Source of the DNA: Flavobacterium restrictum
Lineage (GTDB): Bacteria > Bacteroidota > Bacteroidia > Flavobacteriales > Flavobacteriaceae
Direction of reading: 5' to 3'
NCBI RefSeq assembly: GCF_007097245.1
Contig: NZ_VJZT01000011.1
Span: 1-64,000, forward strand
Length of the DNA: 64,000 bases
Shown here piece after piece: positions 53,301 to 61,287 of this stretch. The notes below the pieces were generated by a model, which worked only from the letters and a program-made list of their open reading frames with translations, searched no databases and had not been told where the DNA came from. The position numbers were made by a program, and so were the translations under genes. How positions within the stretch are numbered: the first letter of the stretch is position 1; each line of letters opens with the position of its first letter.

Positions 53301-53472
53301 TGACACTTGGGGTGAGTTGGTTTATTCCGAAAAAGGGGCGACACTAAAAGGTTGGGATGGTACAATAAAAAGTAAAGAATCCGAAAATGGCAACTATTAT
53401 TATAAAATAAAAGCCACTACTTTTTACGGAACTATACTAACAGAAAATGGTCCTTTTACTTTAATCAAATAA
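47341..53472 (+). CDS. giant T9SS-secreted surface protein with PKD, Ig-like and SprB repeats
   Basis: Surface adhesin-like protein of 2043 residues. A signal peptide (MKKMYIILSLLTVIQFGFA) is followed by PKD-type domains (WDFGDGTSSSSQNPSHVF near 175; others near 475). Around residues 830-1215 are about four Ig-like repeats with the pattern C-GG/L-PTPLSV-YQWYSN. Six SprB-type repeats plus a degenerate seventh span about 1320-1860 (CFG-NNG-I-GG-PY-W-G-Y-VTVTD-GC). A last PKD (WDFGDGSVSNEENPLHTF near 1900) precedes the C-terminal gliding-motility domain (VPNGFTPNLDGINETF... to FTLIK), the type B T9SS sorting signal. The PorP/SprF-like gene follows 9 bases later, as with sprB-sprF. Confidence 0.93.
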   Translation: MKKMYIILSLLTVIQFGFALNVKNVLPINENIISKSVLATPTASISGSTSVCQGAASPQITFTGAGGTAPYTFTYNVTGVPTNQTITTSSGDSVTIPAPTNAAGSFVYTLVSVKDSSNPLQTQNQTGTATVTVNAPPTVDFTFTNENTCSGTVVQFTSNTLGAGYSYEWDFGDGTSSSSQNPSHVFEALGCSISTLSVKLTITDSNGCSSSIRKNIIVKQKPDIGFEDVNATSSDNQFSNCERDALSNQAYTIKVGNISKSSSCITSYSINWGDNSVENSVVFPISHTYNSLGVYNMVISATASYSSYECITSKTYVVKNISNPAAGILSPGSTANMCIPTDIIQYTIGNWGQNSPGTTYSVDYGDGLPILYLSQDEMVKTVYYKVSNPSLSTNYPVPYSYTTNSCPKEKFTIKLVVTNACKSTEAQVDGGNTISKTVADFTAPKNYCSTSPVTFINNSTLGYVNSSCKKEAKFLWNFGDPVSGTSNTINSGFVDNNPNVSHTFSGPGVYIVTLTAQNSCGKTTKTQQICIEPSLTKPTITLTPANASNCAPLKINASTPNVVSNCITPIQYLWTVTHTDLDCDVLATDPTYLNSTTSASQNPVFNFATPGTYSIQLKMTNSCGVVESLVQTLIVKKPPVVSVNSITDLCAGNSGTTTISPTANVKNCGFATSELIYNWSFPDGTPATSSQVSPQVTYTTGGSKTVSLFISTTNGCANSVISNQNFVIGTAPNLNTLSPVTQVICSGSTTTALPLTAQSGTTFSWSATTVPAGVNVNPLSGTTNLIPALTMTNSNSQPKTVILTINSTLNGCSSTNTYNVTVNPAPSITQPTGSLICLGGIITPLSVSISPTPTSGTATYKWYFNKNGDTNIATSTLVNTSTIDGNYTPLSTLETVYYFCEVTFSSVGSCQNLKSNAASVIVNRVVSISTQPLATQSLCVGGTIPTPLSVIPTGGTGTASYQWYSNTTNLNTGGTLIPSATNAIFTPTVFATIGSYYYYATVSFSGNGCGSIASNTAEIMVVSNPIVTVQPLVSQTLCQGATPTNLTVVATGRIGTYSYQWFSSVSNSNSGGILISGANNVVFTPPTDGVGTLYYYCVITQPGVGCDVTSATAKVTVNISPAFTTTLSSSPICLGQTPSPLTIVTNSDSLSPNYQWYSNATNLNSGGTQLSGANNATFNPPATPSGTMYYYCQVTFSSMVGSCSIITSSPAEVIINPNPVISNKTTLICSGNSFAISPDNLSGDLVPVGTTYTWSNPTISPAGSITGASAQNIQQSNISQNLINTTTNPAIVTYTVSPLSGVCKGIPFAVIVTINPAISPNVTPTNCTCFGVHTGAIQTNITGGIPPYIISWTSSNGFTSSAPNITNLYPGDYTLSITDQGGCPINETFTIKEPAEIIITTDLEKDITCFNAANGEIKITLSGGTLNYKINWTKNGIPYATSEYLSNLSPGTYVVTVSDANNCSLKTATFTITEPPVLAVSLLNKTNILCFGQATGVIDVDVTGGTFPYTYSWTNSNGFSSFNEDLTNVLAGTYTVLVTDNLGCAKTISITLTQPTEIKITATTTPIICYGGNDASISLTIAGGISPYNIAWSNLGTGTFQNNLSAGDYTITVTDNNNCLQTLKVNIPEAPIFTVNPVVKNISCFGLNNGSINLNFVGGIAPIKLTWSDGSTAGTTRNNLKPGTYTVTIIDSKPCTIVRTFTILEPQALVLSANLTNALDCNNANTGAINLLVSGGSAPFTYAWSNGATTEDLVNIPAGNYLVTVTDVNGCSKQAQYSINRPPPIVTSVVTKTDFDCDTKSVKQTFVAQVSGGVPPYKLNWSSGIVSGINNELMNTTQNGTVILYVTDALNCPDSYSFTVAIPKLGVPSFETNSYAYLTYGTYSISDPIQFTNTSSETYVSIAWDFGDGSVSNEENPLHTFVKEGNYLVTQTVTYAYGCVYKKTLTLKLNKGYQLMVPNGFTPNLDGINETFKPVFMGITSIEIAIYDTWGELVYSEKGATLKGWDGTIKSKESENGNYYYKIKATTFYGTILTENGPFTLIK

Positions 53473-53481
53473 AAATATTTC

Positions 53482-54477
53482 ATGAAACTTAAACTTATAA
53501 CCTTTTTACTACTTTGGAGTATTTCTTTAAAAGTAAACGCTCAAGATCCCATTTTTACACAGTCGTTTATGGTTCCTGAAACCTTGAATCCTGGTTTTAC
53601 AGGTTTTTTAGAAACAACTACCACAGGAATATTACACAAAACGCAATGGCCAGATTTGAACTTTAGAGTAGAATCTGATTTTGGTTTTTTTAATACTTGG
53701 TTAGAAAAAGCCAATAGTGGTATTGGTGTGAGTATTTTAAATCACCGAGAAAAATTCACAAACTATAATTTTACACAAGTTAATATTAATTATGCTTATC
53801 GAGTACAACTTACTGACGAATGGTTTTTTAGACCTGCTATAGAAGTGGGATTTGGAAATAAATCTTATGGTTTTCAAAATATTATTTTAGAAGATCAAAT
53901 GAATGTTGGTCTTGGAACAATTGCTAATTCAAGTATTGATCCACTGTTGTTAAATGACAAGGTGACGTTCTTTGATTTTTCGGCGGGAATGCTTTTTAAT
54001 AAAGAAAATTCTTGGTTTGGAGCAACATTAAAACATATCAATAAACCTAATATATCTTTTGCTGCCAATGGAAATGTCCCGCTTGAAATGTTTTTTTCGG
54101 CTACTGCTGGCTATGAATTTTTGTTGGGAGATTATATTGATATTACATATTTTCCGTATGAAACAAAAATGCTTATCACTTCTAATTACATGAATCAAGG
54201 AAAATACAGCCGGTTTGATTTGGGAGCAGGACTTGTTTTTAAGAAATTCTTTTTTGGAGTTACAGCCGCTACAAATCCGAGTAAAAAAACAAATTCAAGT
54301 CATTTTTTAACCTCTATAAATCCCTATGGTGGCTTACAATACGAACATTTTAAGTTTGGGTATTCCTATGATTTTAATACTTCAAATATTGGTAATACAG
54401 GTGGGATTTATGAATTATCAGTTATTTATCAATTCGATTTAAGCGTAAAATGTTTTGGATGCCCTAATTATTATTAA
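53482..54477 (+). CDS. PorP/SprF-like type IX secretion outer membrane protein
   Basis: Outer-membrane beta-barrel of 331 residues with signal peptide MKLKLITFLLLWSISLKVNAQ. The start of the mature protein, DPIFTQSFMVPETLNPGFTGF, is the PorP/SprF hallmark, and LITSNYMNQGKYSRFDLGAGLVFKKFFFGV and the closing strands fit the family. Such proteins attach or help secrete the type B substrate encoded beside them. It is translationally close (9 bases) to the giant protein gene and almost certainly co-transcribed. An unusual CFGC near the C-terminus adds two Cys. Confidence 0.93.
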   Translation: MKLKLITFLLLWSISLKVNAQDPIFTQSFMVPETLNPGFTGFLETTTTGILHKTQWPDLNFRVESDFGFFNTWLEKANSGIGVSILNHREKFTNYNFTQVNINYAYRVQLTDEWFFRPAIEVGFGNKSYGFQNIILEDQMNVGLGTIANSSIDPLLLNDKVTFFDFSAGMLFNKENSWFGATLKHINKPNISFAANGNVPLEMFFSATAGYEFLLGDYIDITYFPYETKMLITSNYMNQGKYSRFDLGAGLVFKKFFFGVTAATNPSKKTNSSHFLTSINPYGGLQYEHFKFGYSYDFNTSNIGNTGGIYELSVIYQFDLSVKCFGCPNYY

Positions 54478-54525
54478 TTAAATAGCTTTATAAATCCAGA
54501 TAAATAGTTTTTCAAAAAGCAGTTA

Positions 54526-54566
54526 TAAAAAAAAACCTTTGTAAATCGAATGATTACAAAGGTTTA
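54526..54566. terminator. bidirectional terminator between porP-like gene and ssrA
   Basis: AAACCTTTGTAA (54533-54544) pairs with TTACAAAGGTTT (54554-54565). The A9 run on the plus strand is the T run for ssrA. Confidence 0.85.
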
Positions 54567-54568
54567 AG

Positions 54569-54962
54569 TGGAGTCGCCGGGAATCGAACCCGGGTCCAAA
54601 CAAGCAACTAAAAGGCTTTCTACGCGTTTATTTCCTGATTGGATTTTCGATGTTGTGTTTGGCCAGAAACAGCCGCACAACACTTATCTTCTTAATTTCG
54701 AAATCCACCCGAAGCGCACGGAAATCTAGGTCTATTTTTACGGTTCCCCTGTATTGACCGCCACAAACCAAGGCTTTCAAGGAGAATCCAGCTTTCCTAT
54801 CTGATAGGAACGTGGCGTAATCGTACTATAATTCGGATTATGCAGCTAAAGCGTAGTTATTTTCGCCGTGTAAATGTGTAAGATCTTATATTTACGAGCA
54901 AGGTCTCAATGCTCGACGTGCTTACTTCTCAATTCGACTTGCTGTCAAAACCAGTCGACCCC
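54569..54962 (-). ncRNA. ssrA: tmRNA (ssrA)
   Basis: Transfer-messenger RNA for ribosome rescue, about 394 bases. The 5' end GGGGTCGACTGG (54962-54951) pairs with the 3' end CGACTCC (54575-54569), giving the acceptor stem; the T-arm GGGTTCGATTCCC is complete. CCA is not encoded. The tag frame on the minus strand, resuming at 54867, reads GENNYALAA then TAA (54838). A Bacteroidota promoter box TACCTTTG lies at 54988-54981. The tRNA-like 3' part alone could be mistaken for a tRNA. Confidence 0.97.
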
Positions 54963-55031
54963 ATTTTTTATTCAAGACTGCAAAGGTAACTCCTTTTTTA
55001 TGAATTTTTCCTAATAGTTGTTGGCTAATTT

Positions 55032-56231
55032 TTACTCGTCACCAAAATTAAAAGGATAATCGCCAAACAGCTTTGATAATTTCCGAACCGCATAGGTTTG
55101 TTTTGTAAATTTATTTGAAAGCGCAATTATGGTTACCTTTTCCTTCATCAACGGGATGTACGATGAGGTGTTTCCGTGCCACCATCCGTTATGAAAATAA
55201 AAGTTTTGACCCGTATCCCAATTCACCATTCGGATGCCAAGACCATAATTTTTGGTTCCTTTGTGCTCATTGCTATATCCAGTATAGACTTGCGCCAATA
55301 ATTTGGGCTCCAAGAAATCAGTAGCATTTCTAGCACGATCAAATTTTAATAAATCTCTTGGTGTTGAATAAATGTTTTTATCCCCATATACACCGTCTAA
55401 ATAGTCAATTCCAATTTCGACACGATTGCCTTTATAGGACGGTACAATTGTTTTTTTATCCTTTTCGATATCAAAAACAAAGGTGTTTTTCATGCCCAAT
55501 GGTTTAAAAATAATGGTATTCATGGCTTTTTTATACGGCATTTTAGTAATTTTTTCAATAACCAAAGCCAGCATGGCATAATTAGTATTGCAATACGCAA
55601 ATCGAGTACCTGTTTTTTGTTCTAAACCAATATTTTTGGTGCCCATAATAGTCAACAAGTCTTGATTGGTTAGCGTTTTGTGGCGATCCCAAACATTTGG
55701 ATCTCGATCCGTAAAATAGGAATAGCTACGCATTCCACTTCGGTGCGAAAGCAGGTTTCGAATGGTCACTTCTGGATACGGAAATTCTTTCAAAATGGTG
55801 GTTACTTTTTGATCTAAATCAAGTCTTTTGGCATTCACTAATTTTAAAATTGCTGTTGCTGTGAGCACTTTGCTTACAGAGGCGATATGAAGTGGTGTCT
55901 CGCTAGTGATGGAATCTTTGGTTCTAAAATTAGCGAGTCCTTCGTATTTTTCGTAAATAATTTGACCATTTTTAGCAACCAAAAAACTCCCATTCATACT
56001 ATTATTAGGCCAGTTTTTACGGTAAAATGAATCTATTCGACCTCGCGTTTCGCTGATGTAAGCTGTTGTTAATTGGGGACTTTCGTTTGTTAAAGGCTTC
56101 ATTGTAGGCAACATATTCTTGGGAAGTTGCGCATCACTCAAGACCGTAATTTTTTTCTCTTTGCTACAAGAACTTATCATCACGATAAGGACAAGGATTT
56201 GTAGTATATTTGCTTTTTTTATAAAATTCAT
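55032..56231 (-). CDS. beta-lactamase family (class C-like) serine hydrolase lipoprotein
   Basis: Extracytoplasmic serine hydrolase of 399 residues from the ATG at 56231, with a lipoprotein signal (ILQILVLIVMISSCSKEK). The SxxK nucleophile motif is in ASVSKVLTATAILKL (about residue 122), YxN is YCNTNYAML (about 213), and HNGWWHG near the C-terminus stands for the KTG-like element. It may be a D-Ala-peptidase or esterase rather than a true beta-lactamase. It is a single gene, with about 150 bases upstream and the ssrA promoter region downstream. Confidence 0.92.
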   Translation of the reverse strand: MNFIKKANILQILVLIVMISSCSKEKKITVLSDAQLPKNMLPTMKPLTNESPQLTTAYISETRGRIDSFYRKNWPNNSMNGSFLVAKNGQIIYEKYEGLANFRTKDSITSETPLHIASVSKVLTATAILKLVNAKRLDLDQKVTTILKEFPYPEVTIRNLLSHRSGMRSYSYFTDRDPNVWDRHKTLTNQDLLTIMGTKNIGLEQKTGTRFAYCNTNYAMLALVIEKITKMPYKKAMNTIIFKPLGMKNTFVFDIEKDKKTIVPSYKGNRVEIGIDYLDGVYGDKNIYSTPRDLLKFDRARNATDFLEPKLLAQVYTGYSNEHKGTKNYGLGIRMVNWDTGQNFYFHNGWWHGNTSSYIPLMKEKVTIIALSNKFTKQTYAVRKLSKLFGDYPFNFGDE

Positions 56232-56474
56232 TTGGCTGTATCTAGTAAAACAAATATATAGAATCAATCGCTTTTGAGATCCTTTTTTTTCGTTAAAGTA
56301 CTCTTTATTTCCTTTCTTTTTTGCTTTGTATACTATAGTAGGTTGGTCATCAGGTTGTAATGGTTTTTGAATTTATTTTTTATGAAAAAAAAAGTAGTTA
56401 TTTTGTTTTAAATGTTATATTTGTAACAAATAAACAAATTAAAGTTATATTTATTTATATTAAAAATGCAAAAA

Positions 56475-57701
56475 ATGAAATTTGGAATTTTAAAAGAAAG
56501 AAAAAATCCGCCAGACCGTAGAGTTGTTTTTTCTCCAAATGCGGTAATTAGACTTCAAAAAGCGCATCCAGAAGTTTCGGTAGTGGTTGAACATGCCGAT
56601 AATCGAGTTTTTTCGGATTTGCAATACCAGAGTATGGGAATTACCGTGACAGATTCGGTTGCTGATTGTGATATTTTGTTCGGAATAAAAGAAGTTCCCG
56701 TTGCTGATTTGATTCACAATAAGGCCTATTTCTTTTTTTCGCATACTTTAAAAAAACAACCTCATAATCAACAATTATTGCAGGCAATTTTAGCAAAAAA
56801 CATTGATTTATACGATCACGAAACCATAGTCGACGATCAAAACAAACGATTAATTGGTTTTGGAAAATACGCAGGTATGGTGGGTACTTACAACAGTATT
56901 CGCGCGTTTGGAATAAAATTCGAATTGTTCAAAATGCCAAAAGCCGAAACCCTTTCGGGAAAAGAAGCATTGATTGTACAATTGAAGCGGGTAATTCTTC
57001 CGCCATTAAAATTTGTAATTACAGGAACAGGAAAAGTAGGGAGCGGTGTCAAAGAGATTTTGGATGCCATTAAAGTAAAAGAAGTTTCGGTCGAAAATTA
57101 TTTGACCAAAAACTACACGCAACCTGTTTATACTCAAATCGATGTGTTGGATTACAACCAGCGTCACGATGCTCGAGTGTTAGATTGTAACGATTTTTAC
57201 ACAAATCCACAGGAATATAAATCTAATTTTGAACGGTTTACCAAGGTATCGGACATTTATATTACGGGGCATTTTCATGCCAATGAAGCCCCAGCAATCT
57301 TGACTCGTGAAATGCTTCAAGCCAATGATTGCAAGATAAAAGTTGTTGCTGACATCTCATGTGACGTCAATGGTTCTATTGCTTGCACGTTGCGATCAAC
57401 CACTATTGAATCACCATTGTGCGGCTATTTGCCAAGCGAAAATAAGGAAGTTGATGTTTTTCATCCAGCGGCTATTGTGGTTATGGCAGTTGATAATTTA
57501 CCATGCGAACTCCCCAAAGATGCCAGCGAAGGTTTTGGCGAAATGTTCCTAGAACATGTGATTCCCGCTTTTTTTAATGGTGATGCCAACGGAATTCTCG
57601 AACGAGCCCGAATGACACAAAACGGAAAATTAACGCCTCGATTTAGTTATTTGCAAGATTACGTTTCAGGAAAAACTAGTGGTATTTTAGAACAGATTTA
57701 G
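56475..57701 (+). CDS. NAD(P)-dependent dehydrogenase, AlaDH/PNT superfamily (saccharopine dehydrogenase-like)
   Basis: Two-domain oxidoreductase of 408 residues; ATG at 56475 (MKFGILKERKNPPDRRV) is chosen over one three codons earlier. The N-terminal AlaDH/PNT pattern (KNPPDRRVVFSP with Arg and Lys for the substrate) and the Rossmann motif FVITGTGKVGSGVKEIL (about 175) are visible. The layout and DISCDVNGSIACTLRSTTIESP resemble lysine-forming saccharopine dehydrogenases; the substrate is not fixed. It is a single gene with the terminator at 57731-57755. Confidence 0.82.
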   Translation: MKFGILKERKNPPDRRVVFSPNAVIRLQKAHPEVSVVVEHADNRVFSDLQYQSMGITVTDSVADCDILFGIKEVPVADLIHNKAYFFFSHTLKKQPHNQQLLQAILAKNIDLYDHETIVDDQNKRLIGFGKYAGMVGTYNSIRAFGIKFELFKMPKAETLSGKEALIVQLKRVILPPLKFVITGTGKVGSGVKEILDAIKVKEVSVENYLTKNYTQPVYTQIDVLDYNQRHDARVLDCNDFYTNPQEYKSNFERFTKVSDIYITGHFHANEAPAILTREMLQANDCKIKVVADISCDVNGSIACTLRSTTIESPLCGYLPSENKEVDVFHPAAIVVMAVDNLPCELPKDASEGFGEMFLEHVIPAFFNGDANGILERARMTQNGKLTPRFSYLQDYVSGKTSGILEQI

Positions 57702-57730
57702 TAAAGTTCACACACAAAATAAAGTATTTT

Positions 57731-57757
57731 AGCCCAGCTTTTGTTGGGCTTTTTTAT
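57731..57757 (+). terminator. rho-independent terminator
   Basis: AGCCCA (57731-57736) pairs with TGGGCT (57745-57750), followed by T5. The remaining 310 bases to lpxD are AT-rich and hold no recognisable gene. Confidence 0.85.
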
Positions 57758-58069
57758 GGAAGTCAATCAAATAAGCAAGCTAAAAACGTTGATTACAAAA
57801 CGAAATAACCGATGTGTATTTGTTAAAATCAGGATCAGCCTTGTACTAGTTATTCGTTTTCAATAAAAGAAATGCAATACTTTTTTAAATACAGTGTTCT
57901 AGAGTATTTGTGATGTAAAACCGATTAAAAATGTATTTGTTTAACCAAAAAATCTATTTTTAATTGGTTTTTAGGATATTTTGTTATTGTATTCTTAAGA
58001 ACATTAGGTAATTTAAACCAAATTCACTTTATTTGAAGAATATACCACAACTCAATCCCAAATTATTAA

Positions 58070-59068
58070 ATGAAATCCTATTCTATTCAAGAAATTAATG
58101 ATGTATTAAAAGGCACTATTGTTGGCGCCTATTCTCAAAACATTACGGCACCAGAACAACTAGAAATGGCCACCGCAACCGAGATTTCATTTATAGGAAA
58201 TAAAAAATATGAAAAATATTGGGAAGCCTCCAAGGCAGGTGTGGCAGTTGTAAACGATGATATTTCTATTGAACCAGGAGCGAACAGAGCTTTTATAAAA
58301 GTTCAAAATGCTGATTTGGCCATGTCGCAAATTCTAGCACTTTTTGCTCCACCAGCTCCCGTTTTTGCTACAGCAATTCATCCATCGGCTGTTATAGATC
58401 CTACTGCTAGCATAGGTAGCGGCACTCAAATAGGTGCTGGAACCTACATAGGACCCAAAGTAACTATTGCCGAAAACGTAATTATATACCCAAATGTTAC
58501 TATTCTTGACGAGTGTACTATTGGTAAAAACACCATTATTTGGTCAGGAACTGTTGTTAGAGAACGTTGTCATATAGGTAGTCATTGCATCTTGCATCCC
58601 AACTCCACTATTGGTGCGGATGGTTTTGGTTTCCGTCCTTGTCCTGAAAGAGGCTTGGTCAAAATTCCACAAATAGGTAATGTTATTTTAGGAAATGGAG
58701 TAGAAATAGGAGCCAATTCGTGCGTAGATAGAGGTAAGTTTAGTTCTACCGTTTTAGGCGATGGCTGTAAAATTGATAATTTAGTTCAAATAGGGCACAA
58801 TAGCAAACTAGGACGTTTTTGCATCATGGCGGGACACAGCGGATTGGCTGGTTCAGTGACCCTTGGCAACGGCGTTATAATTGGTGGTAGTGCTTCTATA
58901 AAAGATCATGCTACCATAGGTGATGGAGCCACAGTAGGAGCAGGGTCGGGCGTAACTTGTGATGTACCAGCTGGTAAAGTTGTTTTGGGATATCCTGCTG
59001 TCGAAGCTCGTGATGCGCTCAAACAATGGGCGATTTTAAAACGATTGGTCAATGATTCTAAAAAATAA
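58070..59068 (+). CDS. lpxD: LpxD, UDP-3-O-acylglucosamine N-acyltransferase
   Basis: Adds the N-linked 3-hydroxyacyl chain in lipid A synthesis, 332 residues. The N-terminal uridine-binding domain has TEISFIGNKKYEKYW, and about ten left-handed hexapeptide-repeat coils follow (I/V-G-G pattern from about 100 to 290). The catalytic His is in LVQIGHNSKLGRF (about 243). The C-terminal helices are VEARDALKQWAILKRLVNDSKK. It stands alone with its own terminator; other lipid A genes are not in the window. Confidence 0.95.
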   Translation: MKSYSIQEINDVLKGTIVGAYSQNITAPEQLEMATATEISFIGNKKYEKYWEASKAGVAVVNDDISIEPGANRAFIKVQNADLAMSQILALFAPPAPVFATAIHPSAVIDPTASIGSGTQIGAGTYIGPKVTIAENVIIYPNVTILDECTIGKNTIIWSGTVVRERCHIGSHCILHPNSTIGADGFGFRPCPERGLVKIPQIGNVILGNGVEIGANSCVDRGKFSSTVLGDGCKIDNLVQIGHNSKLGRFCIMAGHSGLAGSVTLGNGVIIGGSASIKDHATIGDGATVGAGSGVTCDVPAGKVVLGYPAVEARDALKQWAILKRLVNDSKK

Positions 59069-59096
59069 ACACTTTTTTCTAAAAAAAAATAACAAA

Positions 59097-59121
59097 AAAC
59101 AGAAGTCCGCTTCTGTTTTTT
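59097..59121 (+). terminator. rho-independent terminator after lpxD
   Basis: AACAGAAG and CTTCTGTT pair around TCCG, followed by TTTTG. Confidence 0.85.
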
Positions 59122-59169
59122 GTTTTCAAATAAAAGGATTTTTATCAATCCATTTCGAATTTCAAATTT

Positions 59170-59425
59170 GAATTTTGTCTTTTACAACAATACTTTTTGA
59201 ATTTGAAAAATTGAATTTTGAATTTTATTTGAAATTTGTTTTTTGAATTTTGTCTTTTTGCAATAATACCTTTTGAATTTGAAAAATTGAATTTTGAATT
59301 TTATTTGAAATTTGTTTTTTGAATTTTGTCTTTTACAACAATACCTTTTGAATTTGAAAAATTGAATTTTGTCTTTTACAACAATACCTTTTGAATTTTG
59401 TCTTCTACAACAATCCATTTAGATT
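59170..59425. repeat. AT-rich tandem direct repeats (GAATTTTGTCTTTTACAA)
   Basis: The word GAATTTTGTCTTTT or a one-base variant starts at 59170, 59245, 59321, 59364 and 59393. The first units are 75-76 bases and contain TTTTGAATTTGAAAAATTG; later ones lack the middle (43 and 29 bases). A minus-strand frame through it (59182-59418) is only a Lys/Phe repeat and is not a gene. This lies between the lpxD terminator and the carboxylase gene. Confidence 0.8.
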
Positions 59426-59549
59426 TTGAATTTTTTAAAGAACTAAATTTTGGTATTGTTTTTATAATCTCCCTGCCGAATCGGAATTATCCCATTGCTT
59501 TTTTGTAAATTAGCATTACTTATTTTTATAAAAAAATCATTCTCTCAAT

Positions 59550-61178
59550 ATGGATTTAAACTTCAATAAAAACGAAGATCATAATAAACTGTTGCTTTCT
59601 AATTTGCGTCAAAAACTGACAAAAGTAAAATTAGGTGGCGGCGAAAAACGAATCGCCAAGTTGCACGCCGAAGGCAAAATGACAGCTCGAGAACGCATTG
59701 ATTATTTATTAGACGACAAAGCCAAAAGTATTGAAATTGGCGCTTTTGTTGGTGATGGAATGTATGCCGAACATGGCGGTTGCCCATCAGGAGGAGTAAT
59801 TGTAAAAATAGGCTACATCAGCGGCAAACAATGTGTTGTAGTAGCAAATGATGCTACCGTAAAAGCAGGGGCTTGGTTTCCTATTACAGGTAAAAAAAAT
59901 CTTCGCGCCCAAGAAATTGCCATGGAGAATCGATTGCCTATTGTTTACCTTGTCGATAGTGCTGGGGTTTATCTTCCTTTGCAAGACGAAATTTTTCCTG
60001 ATAAAGAACATTTTGGACGCATTTTTAGAAACAATGCCTTGATGAGCAGTATGGGAATTACCCAAATTTCGGCAGTTATGGGTAGTTGCGTTGCAGGTGG
60101 AGCGTATTTGCCTATTATGAGCGACGAGGCTTTGATTGTCGAAAAAACAGGAAGTATTTTTTTGGCGGGAAGTTATTTAGTCAAAGCTGCCATTGGCGAA
60201 AGCATTGACAACGAAACACTTGGTGGTGCAACTACACACTGTGAAATCTCGGGAGTTACGGATTATAAAGTCAAAGACGACGCCGCAGCTCTCGACAAAA
60301 TAAAGAGTATACTAGCCAAAATTGGCGATTATGACAAAGCGGGTTTCAATAAAGTTAAACCTGAAAAACCTGCATTAGACGAAAATGAAATTTATGGCAT
60401 TTTGCCAAAAGCCAGAAATGAGCCCTACGATATGATGGAAATCATCAAACGATTAGTTGATAATTCCGAGTTTGAGGCTTACAAAGAAGGATACGGGCAA
60501 ACAATTCTTACTGGTTATGCTCGTATTGAGGGCTGGGCTGTAGGTATTGTGGCAAACCAACGAAAAGTGGTCAAAACCCAAAAAGGCGAAATGCAATTGG
60601 GGGGTGTTATTTATTCGGATTCAGCGGATAAAGCCACTCGTTTTATTGCCAATTGCAACCAAAAGAAAATTCCATTGGTTTTTATTCAAGATGTTACGGG
60701 TTTTATGGTGGGTTCAAAATCCGAGCATGGTGGCATTATAAAAGATGGTGCCAAAATGGTTAATGCTGTATCCAATTCGGTTGTGCCCAAATTCACAGTA
60801 ATTGTAGGTAATTCCTATGGTGCAGGGAATTATGCCATGTGTGGCAAGGCTTATGATCCAAGACTTATTTTTGCATGGCCAAGTGCTGAACTTGCTGTTA
60901 TGGGTGGCACTCAAGCCGCCAAAGTATTGGCACAAATAGAAGCTTCTTCGCTCAAGGCAAAAGGGGAAATCGTAGATGAAACCAAAGAAAAAGAATTATT
61001 TGACAAAATAAAAGCACGCTATGACGAGCAAGTTTCACCGTATTATGCCGCTTCACGCTTGTGGACGGATGCTATTATAAATCCGCTTGATACCAGAACT
61101 TGGATTGCTATGGGAATCGAAGCTGCTAATCATGCGCCAATCGAAAAGAAATTTAATATGGGTGTGATTCAGGTTTAA
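59550..61178 (+). CDS. acyl-CoA carboxylase carboxyltransferase (beta) subunit
   Basis: Biotin-dependent carboxyltransferase of 542 residues that moves CO2 from carboxybiotin to an acyl-CoA. Crotonase-fold halves are visible: an N-terminal half with EGKMTARERIDYLLD, GGVIVKIGYISG, LPIVYLVDSAGVYLPLQDEIFPDKEHFG and GSCVAGGAYLPIMSDEA, and a C-terminal half with LVFIQDVTGFMVGSKSEHGGIIKDGAKM and GNSYGAGNYAMCGKAYDPRLIFAWP. The sequence is nearest in look to methylcrotonoyl-CoA carboxylase beta, but propionyl is not excluded. No alpha (biotin) subunit is in the window. Confidence 0.92.
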   Translation: MDLNFNKNEDHNKLLLSNLRQKLTKVKLGGGEKRIAKLHAEGKMTARERIDYLLDDKAKSIEIGAFVGDGMYAEHGGCPSGGVIVKIGYISGKQCVVVANDATVKAGAWFPITGKKNLRAQEIAMENRLPIVYLVDSAGVYLPLQDEIFPDKEHFGRIFRNNALMSSMGITQISAVMGSCVAGGAYLPIMSDEALIVEKTGSIFLAGSYLVKAAIGESIDNETLGGATTHCEISGVTDYKVKDDAAALDKIKSILAKIGDYDKAGFNKVKPEKPALDENEIYGILPKARNEPYDMMEIIKRLVDNSEFEAYKEGYGQTILTGYARIEGWAVGIVANQRKVVKTQKGEMQLGGVIYSDSADKATRFIANCNQKKIPLVFIQDVTGFMVGSKSEHGGIIKDGAKMVNAVSNSVVPKFTVIVGNSYGAGNYAMCGKAYDPRLIFAWPSAELAVMGGTQAAKVLAQIEASSLKAKGEIVDETKEKELFDKIKARYDEQVSPYYAASRLWTDAIINPLDTRTWIAMGIEAANHAPIEKKFNMGVIQV

Positions 61179-61287
61179 ATAAAAATGTTGCTACGAATTT
61201 AAAGAAAATGGGAGTATTTTGACAAAGTGAAGCTAACTCGAATAGACACTAATTGTTTCTTTTCGCCACAAATTTAACAAATTAACA

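Noticed and set aside
54569..54640. A tRNA gene suggested by the T-arm and acceptor end
   Set aside because: The sequence is the 3' end of tmRNA; the matching 5' end and the tag frame lie about 390 bases away.
59182..59418. 78-aa minus-strand frame rich in Lys and Phe
   Set aside because: It is the translation of the AT-rich tandem repeat and has no independent support.
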